From the NCBI RefSeq assembly GCF_020740795.1, contig NC_067312.1, positions 65,492,905 through 65,556,904 of the forward strand: DNA of 64,000 nt, given 5' to 3'. Shown here one piece after another: positions 37,500 through 48,080 of the stretch. The notes beneath the pieces are model-generated. The model saw only the letters and a list, made by a program, of their open reading frames with translations, was not told the DNA's origin and searched no databases. Numbering within the stretch: the first letter of the stretch is position 1; every line of letters starts with the position of its first letter. Source of the DNA: Apus apus (taxonomy: Eukaryota; Chordata; Aves; Apodiformes; Apodidae). The position numbers were made by a program, and so were the translations under genes.

Positions 37500-39240
37500 T
37501 GCTTTCTGCCCCTTCCCCTGGTGCCTTTGCTTGTCCTCCGCCCCACACCGTGGCAGGCACCTGCCTGCTGGGGCCCTGCCATGGGCTCCCAGAGCCTCAG
37601 GGCCGTGGCAACAGCAACTCCTCCCGCAGGGAATCCTGCGGCAGCCGCACACCCTCGGAGCGGGAGATGCCGAGGACAGAGCGGGCAGGAGGGGAAGCTG
37701 GTTCTGCTGTAGCTCCGACGGGGACACAGCTGGGCCAGTGCCCCAGGCGGAGCAGGGCGCTCTGAGGAGCCGTTTTCCAGCCAGCACCACGGGCCAGAGC
37801 GCTGGGATTGGCCCAGTGGGGTCACCTCACCCACCCTCGCCTCCCCTGCCTGTTGCTCCGGCCGAGTTCAGAACTTGCCGCCCGTGGCAGGGAGGGAAGA
37901 GGTGGTGGCCACATTCCTGCCTGGCTCCCCAAAACGTGACTTGGGGGTATGTTTTCACAGCAAGCTCCTGCCCTTTCTGCACTGCGTGCCACACACAGGG
38001 ATGCTGCTTGCACCAAGAGGCTGGGAAGGACTGCCTCCTGAGCCTGCCATCTGCCTACTGGGTGTCTCCTGGGTGCAAGCACCGGCCACCACCACCATCT
38101 TGCAGCTGAACTTTACTTGGCTGGACGCCGATTCCTAGGACAGGGCTTTGTCCTGGCCGTGCTGAGTGCAAGCAATGGCCATCGGCTCTGGGAACGAGTC
38201 CAACCCTGTTTTCAAGAATTTCTTTGTTCTTGGGGTGGGACGTGGTGCCTGGGGGTGAGCACAGAGCCAAGGGGTGGGGTGGGGGGTTCTCTCTCTGCCT
38301 TGAGACACTGGTTCTGCAGGTGGTTGGAAGGAGAAAAATAATTCTGGGGGTTTGGAGGAGGAGGTTTGAGTTCTTGGTTCTGGGAAATCCAGGCTCTCCT
38401 GGCAGGGTATGAGGCGTGATCTAGATGTAAAGTTAACCGAGCAGTTTGATCATTTTGGTGACAACCCTGGCAGTTGTTCCTGCCCTTCCGAGAGTGAAGG
38501 CTGAGATTTCTCCTGTCCCAGGGAGGATGATGGCCAGTGGTGCTACATCACGGTGCTGCAGTGACATTTCAAACCAGGTTTCTTCTAATCCTGTAGTCCC
38601 TTTAGAGCTTGGTAGAACAGACACAACAGTGGACTCGAGGGAAAGGGGTGAAAGAAACATTAAATACCTGAGAGTGAGGGTGGACTGGAATGGAGCAGAA
38701 AATGTGATGGTCTTGCTCAGAGCTCAAGATGCTCTTGCCTCACTGCAGAAAGCTTTTTTTCAGTCTTTTGAAAGACAGGACAGTCTTTTAAAATCCAGCT
38801 CAGGGGTTTTGGGGCGCACAGGGGAAAGGGATGAAAAACAATGCCCTTGTCTGCATCCCCTGGCTGTGCCCTCCTCCATCTGTCAGCTGCAAACGGGAGG
38901 TCACCAACCTGCCAACCCTGTGTGTGAGCATGGGCTTGACTTTTTTCCTTTTTTCCTTTATTTAATACTTTTTCTTGTCTATATTTTTCTTTTTCCTTTC
39001 TTTTTCTTTCTCCTGTTTTTCTTTCTTATTTTCTCTTTTTCCTCCTCGTTTTTATATTGTTTCTCCTCGCCCCCCCTTTCTTTCTTCTTTTCCCTTCCCC
39101 TCTTCATCCAGCAGCCTGGCGCTTCCCCTCCAGCTTTGCTTCCCGTTTCCATTCCCCCGCTGACTGCCGGTTTCTTTTCCCCGGTCGGGGTTTTCCGTCC
39201 TCTCGCTCCCGGCGCTTCTCCCGGCGCTTCTCTCCGTGCT
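37500..39240. other. GC-rich then pyrimidine-rich intergenic DNA
   Basis: No gene is recognised. The first kilobase is GC-rich with overlapping open frames on both strands, as expected from base composition. A long pyrimidine tract rich in TTTC and TTTT runs from about 38940 to 39110, directly before the CpG-rich start of the RIG-I remnant. Confidence 0.45.
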
Positions 39241-39262
39241 CAGTCGGGACCGTGACAGGGAC

Positions 39263-39324
39263 GGTGCCGGTGCCGGTGCCGGTGTCGGTGGCGGTGTCGG
39301 TGCTGGAGCCGGAGCCGGTGCCAG
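39263..39324. repeat. (GGTGCC)n-type short repeat in the RIG-I 5' region
   Basis: A hexanucleotide run of GGTGCC and GGTGTC variants followed by GGAGCC copies. It lies just upstream of RIG-I exon 1 in a CpG-rich patch that was probably its promoter or 5' UTR. Confidence 0.8.
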
Positions 39325-39348
39325 TGAGCGGTGTCGCCCGCCCCGGCC

Positions 39349-41160
39349 GTGACGGCGGAGAAGCGGAGCCTTCAGTGCTACCGCCGGTACCTCGAGAGGA
39401 CCCTCAACCCCATCTTCCTCCTCAGCAACCCGTCGGTCTGGCTCCCCAACGGTGAGGGGCTGCTCCCCCGCTGCCTCTCCTCTCCCCCATGCTGTCCCTT
39501 AACCCGCCGCTTCCCTTCCCTATGCCCTCCTGCCTTCCCACCCCTCTACTCTCCTGCCCCCCTTTCCGCCCCCCTGCCCCAGTGCGGGGTCCCCCCCCCC
39601 CTCGCCCCTCACCCGGTGCCCGGTCTCTTGCAGAGGTGTGGGGGGTGACAGCATCAGCTGCTTTGTTCCTGGAGGCCGAGGGTGGCTGCGGGGGCTGCTC
39701 GACGCTCTGCTGGCTGCAGGTGGGTGCGAGATCCTTCCCCCCGGCGCCACCGCTTCGTGTAGCCTGGGACCAGGAGCATCACTCCGTCATCCCTGGGTGT
39801 GGCTGCGTCAGGCGGGATGCGGTGGGAGAGGCAGGTGGACAGGGGATGGAGAGAAAACTCTTTTGTAGATGCAGGGAAACAGTGGTCAGAGGTCTTGCAA
39901 ATCTCGTGGTTCCAGAGGTAAGTAGCAGTTGATCCTTTATAAACGGGGTGGCTGTCCCTCAGTAGTTGTGACTGCCTGATGTGTGAGGTCCTCATGCAGT
40001 TTTCTTTCAAAAATGTGACAGAATACATGATGAAGGTGTAAAATCACCAGGATTGGCTAGCTTTCCTCTAGACCATAGGTTCTGTCATGGATTCTTGTTG
40101 CTGATTTGTTAGGTATCCCAAACCCCAGAATCTCATGCCAAAAGCCACTTCTGTTTTCTTTTACAGACTATTAATGATGGATAGTTACAGTGTCTCAATG
40201 AGCAATTAATACAGAATTTCTCATCACTTGGATGCAGCCCACTCTCCCTGTAAAGCAATGGTCCAGGGCAATGTTTTACCATCACATGGTAGTCCTTGCT
40301 TCTGAACTGCAAAAATACCTTATTTGAACATGTTTATAACATTCTGTTTGGTATGTTTTCAGCAGGAAACTGAACGAGTTAACCCGCTGGTGCCCAGTGC
40401 TATACCAAGTAGGTATATTTTGGGCCAGAGGTTGGAACAGAGCATCACTCTTGCATTTGGCAGATGCAGAGCTGGGTGATAATTGGTTTGAAGACATTGT
40501 GGGTTTGCCTCCTGTATGATGAGGATTTTTGAAGGAGGCTGGAGCCAAGCACAGGGGAGAACGCTGAAGGGCTGGTAACTAGAATAAGAGGTGACTAAAG
40601 GTGTTTGTGATTCTAAGCAGCCTCCTGTGTACTGGGAATTCCTGTGGGAGAGTGCCATGGGATCCAGGGACTGTGTGGATCAAAGGAAGAAGGTTGTTAT
40701 GGTTGCCACATTGATGTAAGCTGTTCCACTGAGTAGCTGTTTTTCTCTTTGCAGGTGTTACCGCTCTTTTAGCATAGGGTTTTCTGTCTTACACATGAAA
40801 GTGCTGTAAAGGAAAACAGTCAATCTATAAAAATTATTTGTCATTCACCTAGGTTTTTGTCAATTACAGGCCAAGACAATTTCTCCAATGTGGCTGAGAA
40901 GATGTTTGTTCAGCTTGTTCCTGTTCATTCTAGCTGGAGATTGAACCTGTACTAACGGTTTGTCTCTTTTTCTGGAAGGTTACACTGGGCTGGCAAAAGC
41001 AATTGAAAACTGGGACTTCAGCCAACTGGAGAAGCTGGAGTTGCACTGACAGCTGTTGAAGCAGATAGAAGCCACGATGCTAGAGGCTGATAGCTACTGA
41101 GCTATCATGCCCTACATCAACACCTGCCTAGTAGAAAGGGAGTGTGATGAGATCTTGCAG
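39349..41160 (+). pseudogene. RIG-I (RIGI/DDX58) pseudogene, first three exons
   Basis: RIG-I is the cytosolic sensor of 5'-triphosphate RNA. Exon 1 (39349-39451) encodes the start of CARD1 (KRSLQCYRRYLERTLNP, then a WLPN end). The expected ATG is GTG at 39349. Exon 2 (39634-39719), with good acceptor TCTCTTGCAG and donor GTGGGT, has a frameshift: it starts in one frame (ASAALFLEAE) and ends in another (GWLRGLLDALLAAG). Exon 3 (40979-41160) encodes GYTGLAKAIENWDFSQLEKL and, near the end, CLVERECDEILQ. It has in-frame TGA codons at 41047-41049 and 41098-41100. Exon junction phases and splice sites match RIG-I, so this is a decayed gene copy and not a processed retrocopy. No second-CARD remainder, helicase or C-terminal exons are seen in the rest of the window. 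An endogenous retrovirus begins about 1.1 kb downstream. Confidence 0.9.
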
Positions 41161-42250
41161 GTATGGTTTGCAGTGAAATCCTGGCACTTGCCCACTTTTG
41201 CTGTGGAGAAGTGCCAGCTGCCTCACTGCAGGATGAAGGGGTCACAGGAAGGGAAGCAGGATGGGGTGGCTTTGGCATGAACAGTGCTGGTCTGTGTGTT
41301 TATGGGAGGTCCAGTCTCCATGGAGAGACCTTAGGGGGTCTGGGAGGTGTTACATTGCTAAGGAATGGGTGCCTTTGGAAGAGATCCCTTCTGGAGCACT
41401 CACTGTGTCAGTGCTGCTGGAAACACAGATAGGAGCAGGCAAAGCATCATTTAGATGTTGCCTAAATTGGTTCCTGCTTCTCATGGGCTTTGACATAGCC
41501 CATTATTTTCACTGTGGCAACCGTTGGAAACTTTGTGTGGCTCTCTGGGTTTGTCAGCACCCAAAGGGACAGTCGTAGGGTGAAACAAAACTTCTGGTTT
41601 CAAGTCATCAGCTAAATGCTGTGCTGCTGAAGTCAACAACATTTTCGTTGCCTTTGAGTGTGAGGCTGCTGTGCTGTTACTGTTCTAGCTCAGCTCTAGC
41701 ACTGTTGTAGTGTAGTGCTGTTATTGATGGTATTACCAATCACTCATCATTCACAACTGGTTAATAAGAAGTTACTGATGCTGTGTGGAGGAGCCTGTTG
41801 GGTGTTCTTACTCTCTGTGACCTCTGAGAAGGATTGTTTGGCTTTATTTTATTTTAAAGCAGCATTTTTCTACAGAGATGCATAACACTTGGAAAGCCAT
41901 GGTATCTGACCAAACATCAGGCCAGCAGTAAATTTTGTACTTTTGCATGTTCCTATTCTGGAATGTTTTTTAATCACTTTGGCCTCAGAGGTTTATAGGG
42001 CTTAGGCAAATAGGGCTTATTTACACAATAGCTCTGCCATGTTTCAGACCCTGTGAGTATTTAAGCAAATAGCCCACCTGTTGAGGTCACCCAGTTGAGT
42101 TTAGTTGTATACCCAGGCTGGCAGAATCTGAGCAGTAGTAGGTGAATGACATTGAAAACCTTTTGTTGTGTGAGAAGGAAATGAAGTTTTCAACTGAAAA
42201 TCAAACAAATGAAAGTATCAATCACAGAGCAGTGGTTTTGGTCATTCAGA
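41161..42250. other. Former RIG-I intron sequence
   Basis: It follows the GTATGG donor of the last recognisable RIG-I exon. I looked for the next RIG-I exon (second CARD) on the plus strand and did not find it. No other gene or element is evident. Confidence 0.45.
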
Positions 42251-42279
42251 AGTGTCCTGGTTTGAGCCAGGATCAAGCC

Positions 42280-42933
42280 ACCCATTGCCTTCAGGGTAGC
42301 TTTCAATAAACCATTGTACCTTTCAACTTTCCCTGAGGCTTGTGCATAGTATGGGATATGGTAGATTCACTCAATACCATGCTCTTTAGCCCAGTCAGTC
42401 ACAAGACTGTTTTTGAAATGAGTCCCATTGTCTGACTCAATTCTTTCTGGACTACCATGTCTCCACAAGATTTGCTTCTCAAGGCCCAGGATAGCAGTCC
42501 TGGCTGTGGCATGAGGCACAGGATATGTTTCTAACCATCCTGTACTTGCTTCCACCATTGTAAGCACATAGTGCTTACCCTGCCGGCTCTGAGGCAGTGT
42601 GATGTAGTCAACTTGCCAGGCCTCCCCAAACCTGTACTTTGACCACGTCCCCTCATACCACAAAGGTTTCAACTGTTTCACCTGCTTAATTGCAGCACAC
42701 GTCTCATAGTCGTGGATCACCTGTGCAATAGCGTCCATGGTTAAGTCCACCCCTTGGTCACAAGCCCATTTGTATGTTGCATCTCTGCCCTGATGATCTG
42801 AAGTGTCATGGGCCCAGTGAGCCAGAAAGAGCTCACCCTTGTGTTCCCAGTCTAAGTCTATTTGGAACACTTGAGCAGCCTCATCTGCTCGTTGGTTGTG
42901 TCGATGTTCCTCAGTGGCTCGATTCAGAGGCAC
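42280..42933 (-). pseudogene. ERV integrase remnant
   Basis: Integrase segment of the minus-strand ERV. The N-terminal zinc region has the His pair (HWAHDTSDH) but only one of the two expected cysteines (YETCAAIKQ). The core has the first catalytic Asp in WQVDYITLPQ and the second in IESDNGTHFKN. An in-frame TGA lies at 42367-42369. The third catalytic residue (Glu, in SGKVERYNG) is still visible past that stop. The frame then breaks into the LTR end. Confidence 0.88.
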
Positions 42934-43026
42934 GTGTGCATCTACATGACAGACTTTTACAACCAGTTTCTCTACCCAAACTGCAATGTCTTTCCACAGG
43001 TCAGCAACCCAAACAGGTTTGCCTTT

Positions 43027-43677
43027 TCACTGCCAGTTGTTCTGCTGCCACTGTTTTAGCCAACCCCACAAGGCATTTGCTGCCATCCACGAGTCAGTGT
43101 AGAGATAGAGTCTCGGCCACCCCTCTCGCTCAGCAGTGTCCAAAGCCAGCTGGATGGCTTTTACCTCTGCAAACTGACTTGATTCACCTTCTCCTTCAGC
43201 TACTTGTGCAACCAGTTGTGTAGGACTCCACACGGTAGCTTTCCACTTCTGGCTGTTCCCTACAAGATGACAGGAGCCATCGGTGACAAGAGCCAATTGT
43301 TTCTCAGTCTCATCATATGGTGGAGCTTCTTGAGCCCGTCTCACCACTTCTTGTGGTGGCATTCCAAAGTGTGTGCTTTCTGGCCAGTTTGTAATTGCTT
43401 CCACAATACCTGGACGATTAGGCCTTCCTATTCAACCTCACTGGGTGATTAAAGCAGTCCATTTACTCCAAGTCACATCGGTGGCATGATGGATGGGAGA
43501 AAGGTCACTCTGGAACATGAATCTGAGCACTGGTAACCTGGGTGCCAGGAGGAGCTGCACTTCAGTGCCGATCACTTCCAAAGCAGTTCTAACTCCTTCA
43601 TATGCTGCAAGTATCTCCTTCTCAGTTGTTGTGTACTTAGCCTCGGAACCTCTGTAGCTCCAGCTCCAGAATCCCAA
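43027..43677 (-). pseudogene. ERV RNase H and tether remnant
   Basis: The segment at 43027-43404 is RNase H. Acidic residues are visible in VTDGSCH, AEVKAIQLAL and LYTDSWMAANAL, so three catalytic acids are present. The adjacent frame at 43438-43677 has EAKYTTTEKEILAAYEGV, typical of the tether/connection between reverse transcriptase and RNase H. A break separates the two frames. Confidence 0.85.
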
Positions 43678-43816
43678 GGGTCAACCTCAAGTCTCCTCTG
43701 GTGCTTTCTGCTGGAGGCTGCAATTGGAACCATTGTACCTGGCTGCAGTGTAGAGCACATTTTTGTTGTCTGGCCCTGTTTGAGGTACAAGGTTCAGCTG
43801 GTCCAAGGGCCATTGC

Positions 43817-44402
43817 CTACACAATCTCCTTTTTGATCTGCTCAAAAGCTTTCTGTTGGTCAGGACCCCATTTAAAGTCACTCTTCTTTTGGGTCATTTC
43901 ATAGAGAGGTTCCACAATTTCACTGTAACCTGGAATATGCATTCTCCAGAAACCAACAGTCCCTAAAAAGGTTTGAGTGTCCTTTTTAGTAGATGGTGGG
44001 GCCATAGCTGTTGTTAATCACATCCATTGGGATCTGGCAACATCCATCTTGCCATTTGATTCCCAGGAACTGGATCTCTTGTGAAGGTCCCTTGACCTTG
44101 CTTCTTTTTATAGCAAAACCAGCATCCAGAAGAATTTGGATGATCTTTTTACCTTTCTCAAAAACTTCTTCTGGCGTGTCACCCCACACAATGATGTCAT
44201 CGACGTACTGTAGGTGTTCTGGAGCTCCACCCTTCTCCAGTGCAGCATGGATCAGTCCATGGCAACTGGTTGAGCTGTGTTTCCACCCCTGGGGCAGTCG
44301 ATTCCAGGAGTACTCCAGAACATTTGCATCGCATGGAACATCATCAGGATTTGTAAGTCCATCTTTATCATAGATCACCTCTCGCACAGCTATTTCTCTC
44401 AA
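43817..44402 (-). pseudogene. ERV reverse transcriptase remnant (palm and thumb)
   Basis: It has the YVDD catalytic box (EHLQYVDDIIVWGD), the preceding NRLPQGW motif, and FLGIKWQ after it. The thumb-like segment TQTFLGTVGFWRMHIPGY follows in another frame (43817-44005). The fingers and the first part of the palm are missing, cut by a deletion that joins gag almost directly to this region at about 44440. Confidence 0.9.
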
Positions 44403-44439
44403 AAATGTGATGGCTTTCTCAAGGGTGGGTGTTCTGCTT

Positions 44440-45196
44440 CAGCACCATTCAGTGTGACCCTTGTGGGGGTACCTCTCCCTCACAGCTGAAAGAAATCAGT
44501 CCCACAGGATAGTATTTCCCATCTTACTACCAAGTACTCTATCAATACCAGCATGTCTGGCCAGGGATCCCAACTGCTTGGTTTCTCTCTCATCCACATT
44601 ATATATTTCAGCTCCACTATCAAAGCATTGGAGCAACCAAGGAAGAAATCTCTCACCGTCAATGCAGGCAGAGTCCTTTCTCATGAGGCACAACTCCTTC
44701 ATAGAGAAAGGCTGCACAAGGTCATCATTGTCATCTGATTGAGGAGGGCCTGCTGTTCTATCTGCTTGAAAGTGGCCTGATTTTTTATCTGCTTGAGAAG
44801 GACCTGCTCCTTTATCTGTTTGAAAGGTATCTGCTCCATTGCCGGATTTGAACCGTTTGCTTCCTCCATTTCAGTCTCTATCATTGCTTGAAGAAATTCT
44901 GGATGTCTCAGACTGGAGTGGGTAAAAGGAAAGGGGCGTTTCGCCTTTGCTTTACTTGTGGTCGTGGGATTAACTCTTGCTAGCTTGATTTGAATGGGAG
45001 TGGACTTAGCCTTTGCAGAAGCAGCTGTTTTTGTAGCAGCATTAGTGGTGGCATCAGCAGCAGTGGTGGAGGCAGTATCACGAGTGGTGGCAGCAGCGGT
45101 GGTGGCAGCAGCATTGCCTGTGGGGGATTGGCAGTGAGTGGAACAGCACCTCACCCTACGTATCCACAATACATTATAAACACTCAGCAGAAGCAC
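44440..45196 (-). pseudogene. ERV gag remnant
   Basis: The upstream part (44699-45196) is low-complexity, rich in Ala and Thr, then Gln/Lys repeats of the type FKQI. The downstream part (44496-44717) has LMRKDSACIDGERFLPWLLQ and KQLGSLARHAGIDRVLGSKM, which I read as capsid-like sequence of an avian ERV gag. The two overlap in different frames. A deletion removes everything from capsid to the middle of reverse transcriptase. Confidence 0.6.
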
Positions 45197-45381
45197 CCTG
45201 CTGCAACAATGCTTTTCAGATCAAAAGCTGGGAGACTCAGCTTAAGAGAAAATGGAGATGTAAAATTGAACCAGCTACTGCCATTACCAACATGGACCTT
45301 TCAGTTCACTTTAGGATTTGTACTGTAATTGTACACATACAGTGCCCCCCTTAAGATCAGTATCAAAAACCCTATGATCAC

Positions 45382-45624
45382 TCAGCTGGTGACTATATGG
45401 TTGATTATGGCTACAGTTCTGTCAATAAACCATGAAACAATCACAAGAGCAGCTACACAGAGCAGTATGCCCTTGGCTGTATACCCCATGTACAATTGCA
45501 TACTGGGAAAAAGGTCCAGTAGATTCATTGCAGTTTTAAATCCACCATCAAATTCAGCAGAAGTGTTGCCCATTGCTATCTGAGGGATTCCTCCCATCAG
45601 AGATGGAATTTTAAACACTCCCAA
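45382..45624 (-). other. Small ERV leader frame with a membrane segment
   Basis: An 80-codon open frame lies between the primer-binding site and gag, with an ATG about 50 bp after the primer-binding site. It has a polar N-terminal half, then a hydrophobic helix (GILLCVAALVIVSWFI) followed by basic and polar residues. It does not look like matrix protein. It is not fused to the gag frame, which starts about 190 bp later. I do not recognise it. Confidence 0.45.
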
Positions 45625-45660
45625 TTAGTGAGAATTTATAGCCTGGGCTTAATATCTGAC

Positions 45661-45676
45661 CCCACTTTGGGCACCA
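45661..45676 (-). promoter_or_regulatory. ERV primer-binding site, tRNA-Lys-like
   Basis: On the minus strand the sequence reads TGGTGCCCAAAGTGGG, close to the retroviral tRNA-Lys site TGGCGCCCAACGTGGGG. It lies directly after the end of the LTR, as expected. Confidence 0.6.
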
Positions 45677-45683
45677 ATAAATT

Positions 45684-45905
45684 GTTGTCACTCAGGATGA
45701 CTCAGGATGGTGAGTTTAACCAGAGACAACAATGCTCTCGATCCCCTGCCCCTCCCATGCAGGTAAGGAAGGAGAGAGAGAATAAGGGAGAGAGACTCTC
45801 TGGATTGAAAACTAAACTAGACAGCTTTAATTAAACACTAATGATAAAAAAAAAAAAAAGTACATATATATACAAATGTGTTTAGGAACGTGCAAAAGCC
45901 TCTTG
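45684..45905 (-). mobile_element. ERV 5' LTR, R/U5 part
   Basis: Upstream of the primer-binding site on the minus strand is a segment with ATTAAA, CT-rich U5-like sequence (CTCTCTCCCTTATTCTCTCT) and an end in GACAACA. This is the end of the 5' LTR. The U3 boundary is unclear because a second LTR-like block follows. Confidence 0.55.
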
Positions 45906-46166
45906 CATCCCCCCTCCCAGCAAACGGTGTGGTGGCTTAAGACACAGACTCCAGAGTGAGAAGAAATTGAATCCTTTATTTTTAGAAAATACTCCCTTAT
46001 ATACTTTTACAGTGGGAACTGAGAATAAGCAACTGGGACACAGGTAGTGTAAACAGCACTCACACCTGCTCCTTGGGACATATGCAGTCCTTGGGTTCCC
46101 AGGATGTAGCCAATCACACACTGAGCACACAATAAGCAGTGTTCTGATCTTTGTCAACATTCACAG
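45906..46166 (-). mobile_element. Second LTR-like block
   Basis: Read on the minus strand it starts TGTTGACAAAGATCAGAACA. It has an inverted CCAAT (GATTGGC), a TATA box (GTATATAAGGG) and AATAAA about 25 bp later. It ends near GTCTTAAGCCACCACA. These are LTR promoter and polyadenylation features in the correct order. It may be a separate solo LTR or the U3-R part of the adjacent ERV. Confidence 0.5.
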
Positions 46167-46169
46167 TGC

Positions 46170-46580
46170 TGCTTACAGCAAGCCCTGGTCCCTGGGTAGT
46201 CTCATACTGGTTTGTCTACTTCTTTACAGATTGATGAGGCCCTTTTTCTTTTCCCATGGCTATTCTCCACACCACAGCACTCTCCTTAGCTCTGAACAGT
46301 CCAAAAAGTCCTGGACCACTACCGGAGAAAGCATAGCAGGTGTTATTTTAAGCATGGATTTTCTAGAAAATCCAGCATTTCAGCTGCTCTTGCCCAGGTG
46401 TGGAGTCTTTTAGGACACAATGCCTTTTCTTCTAGGGGCTGGGCACACACAACACAACTAGATGGCAGAGTGCAAACTCACTGTTGAACTGCCTTCTGGG
46501 GATGGGCAGAGGAGAAATGCCCCAGTAACAGCCAGACAGGACTGTCTCTCAGGTTACAGGGAGGGTGCAAGAAACAGAAA
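46170..46580. other. Spacer without recognised features
   Basis: About 400 bp between the LTR-like block and the next CR1. I see no gene. Confidence 0.4.
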
Positions 46581-46584
46581 CATG

Positions 46585-48080
46585 GCACAATGAAGATGTT
46601 TAACAGGACTGGATCCAGTATTGACCCCTTGGGCACACCACTAGTTATTGGACTCCCACTAGACTTTGTGTCACTGGTCACCACACTCTGGGCCTGACCA
46701 CTCAGCTTTGCATCCACCTTACTGCCTACAGCTCCAGACCATACTCTATCAGCTTCTCTGTAAAGATCTTATGGCAGATGGTGTCAAAAACTTTACTCTG
46801 AATCCTAGGTAGACAATATCCATGGCTCGCCCTTCATCTACCAAGCAAGTAGTTGTTCGTTGAAAGTTATCACATTGGTAGAGAACTTTTTCACCTTAGT
46901 TTATTTTCTTGTCCTTGATGTGCAAATTATTTCCATGGTTACTTATTCCACCACCTCCCCAGGGATGAAGGGCAGGCTGACTGTCCTGTAGTTCTCTGGG
47001 TTGTTGCCCTTCTTGAAGATGGGGGTGACATTTGCTTTCCTCCAGTCCTCAGGCACTTCTCCCGGTCACCATGACTAGGCAAACACTATTGGGAGTGGGC
47101 TCACAATGACATCAGCTAGCTCTCTCGGTACTCATGAGTGTCCCAGCAGAGCCCATGAACCTATGAAAGTGAAGTTATTCTCTAACCTGATCCTCTTCCA
47201 CAAAGGGTATGTCCTTCTTGCTCCACACTTTCTGCCTGGTCTCCAGGTCCTTAGAATTCTGAAGACCTTTCTGATGTCTTCGCTGGTAAAGACTGAGGCA
47301 AAGAAGGCATCCAGTACCTCAGCCTTTTCTATACCCTTTGTCACCAGGGCTTCTGCCTCATTCAGCAATGGACCCACATTTTCCTTACTCTTCCTTTTGA
47401 TTTATTGTTGCCTTTGACATCCATTGTTAGATCCAATTCCACTTGAGCTTTGGCTTTCCTAACCTCATCCCTGCATTCTCAGACAGCATCTACATATACT
47501 TGCCTGTTTACCAGTCCCTTCTTCTACGTTCTATATCGTCTTCTTTTACATTTGAGTTTTGCCAGGAGCTCCTTATCCATCTATGCAGGCCTTGTATCTT
47601 GTTGCTTGACTTCCTGCTTGTTGGGATGGACCGCTCTTGATCTTGAAGGAGCTGATTCTTGTGTATCAACTAGTTTTATTGTATATTTCTTCCCTTCATG
47701 GCCTTATCCCATGTCCTTCTTTCAAGCATATCCCTGAAGAGGTAAAATTCTGTTCTTCTGATGTCCAGGGTTGTGATCCTGGTATTTGCCCTGCTCCCTC
47801 CACTCAGGATCTTGAGCTCTGCTCCATGGTCACTGCAGGCAAGGGAGACTTCTGCCTTCAAATCACCAATATGTCCTTCCTTGTTTGTGAGTATGAGGTC
47901 CATCAGAGTACTTATTTTTGTTGGTTCCTCTATCATGTGGGTCAGGGAATTGTCACCAGTGCTCTCCAGGAACCTTCTAGATTGTTTATGCCATGCAGTG
48001 TTGTCCCTCCTGCTGGTGTCAGTATGGCTGATGTCTACACTGAGCGCCAAGGCATGCAAACGTCAGGCTACTTCTATCAG
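46585..48080 (-). mobile_element. CR1 LINE fragment, old
   Basis: Minus-strand CR1 with many indels. Recognisable segments are SGVPKGSILDPVLLNIFI of the reverse transcriptase (46478-46717 frame), the connection region around 47132-47377 (GPLLNEAEALVTKGIEKAEV) and the end of the endonuclease around 47676-48059 (FLESTGDNSLTHMIEEPTK). The 3' part is missing, so the copy is truncated at both ends. Confidence 0.9.

Larger units (their letters stand above)
42253..45684 (-). mobile_element. Endogenous retrovirus, internally deleted, minus strand
   Basis: Reading from high to low coordinate, the element has a primer-binding site, a leader with a small membrane-type frame, part of gag, a reverse transcriptase missing its front, RNase H and integrase. 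It then breaks off at a 21-bp LTR terminus (TGTCCTGGTTTGAGCCAGGA... on the plus strand, 42253-42273). Protease, the front of reverse transcriptase, env and most of the 3' LTR are absent. Stops and frameshifts interrupt every part, so it is not competent. The primer-binding site resembles the tRNA-Lys type. The pol proteins look like an avian ERV of the ERVL/ERVK-like assemblage, but I cannot assign the family. Confidence 0.9.

Noticed and set aside
38446-39255. A 269-codon frame upstream of the RIG-I remnant
   Set aside because: Its second half is a pyrimidine tract read as Phe/Leu/Ser. The first half shows no domain and no splice context.
44990-45328. Gly/Ser-rich plus-strand frame
   Set aside because: It is the antisense of the Ala/Thr-rich ERV gag region.
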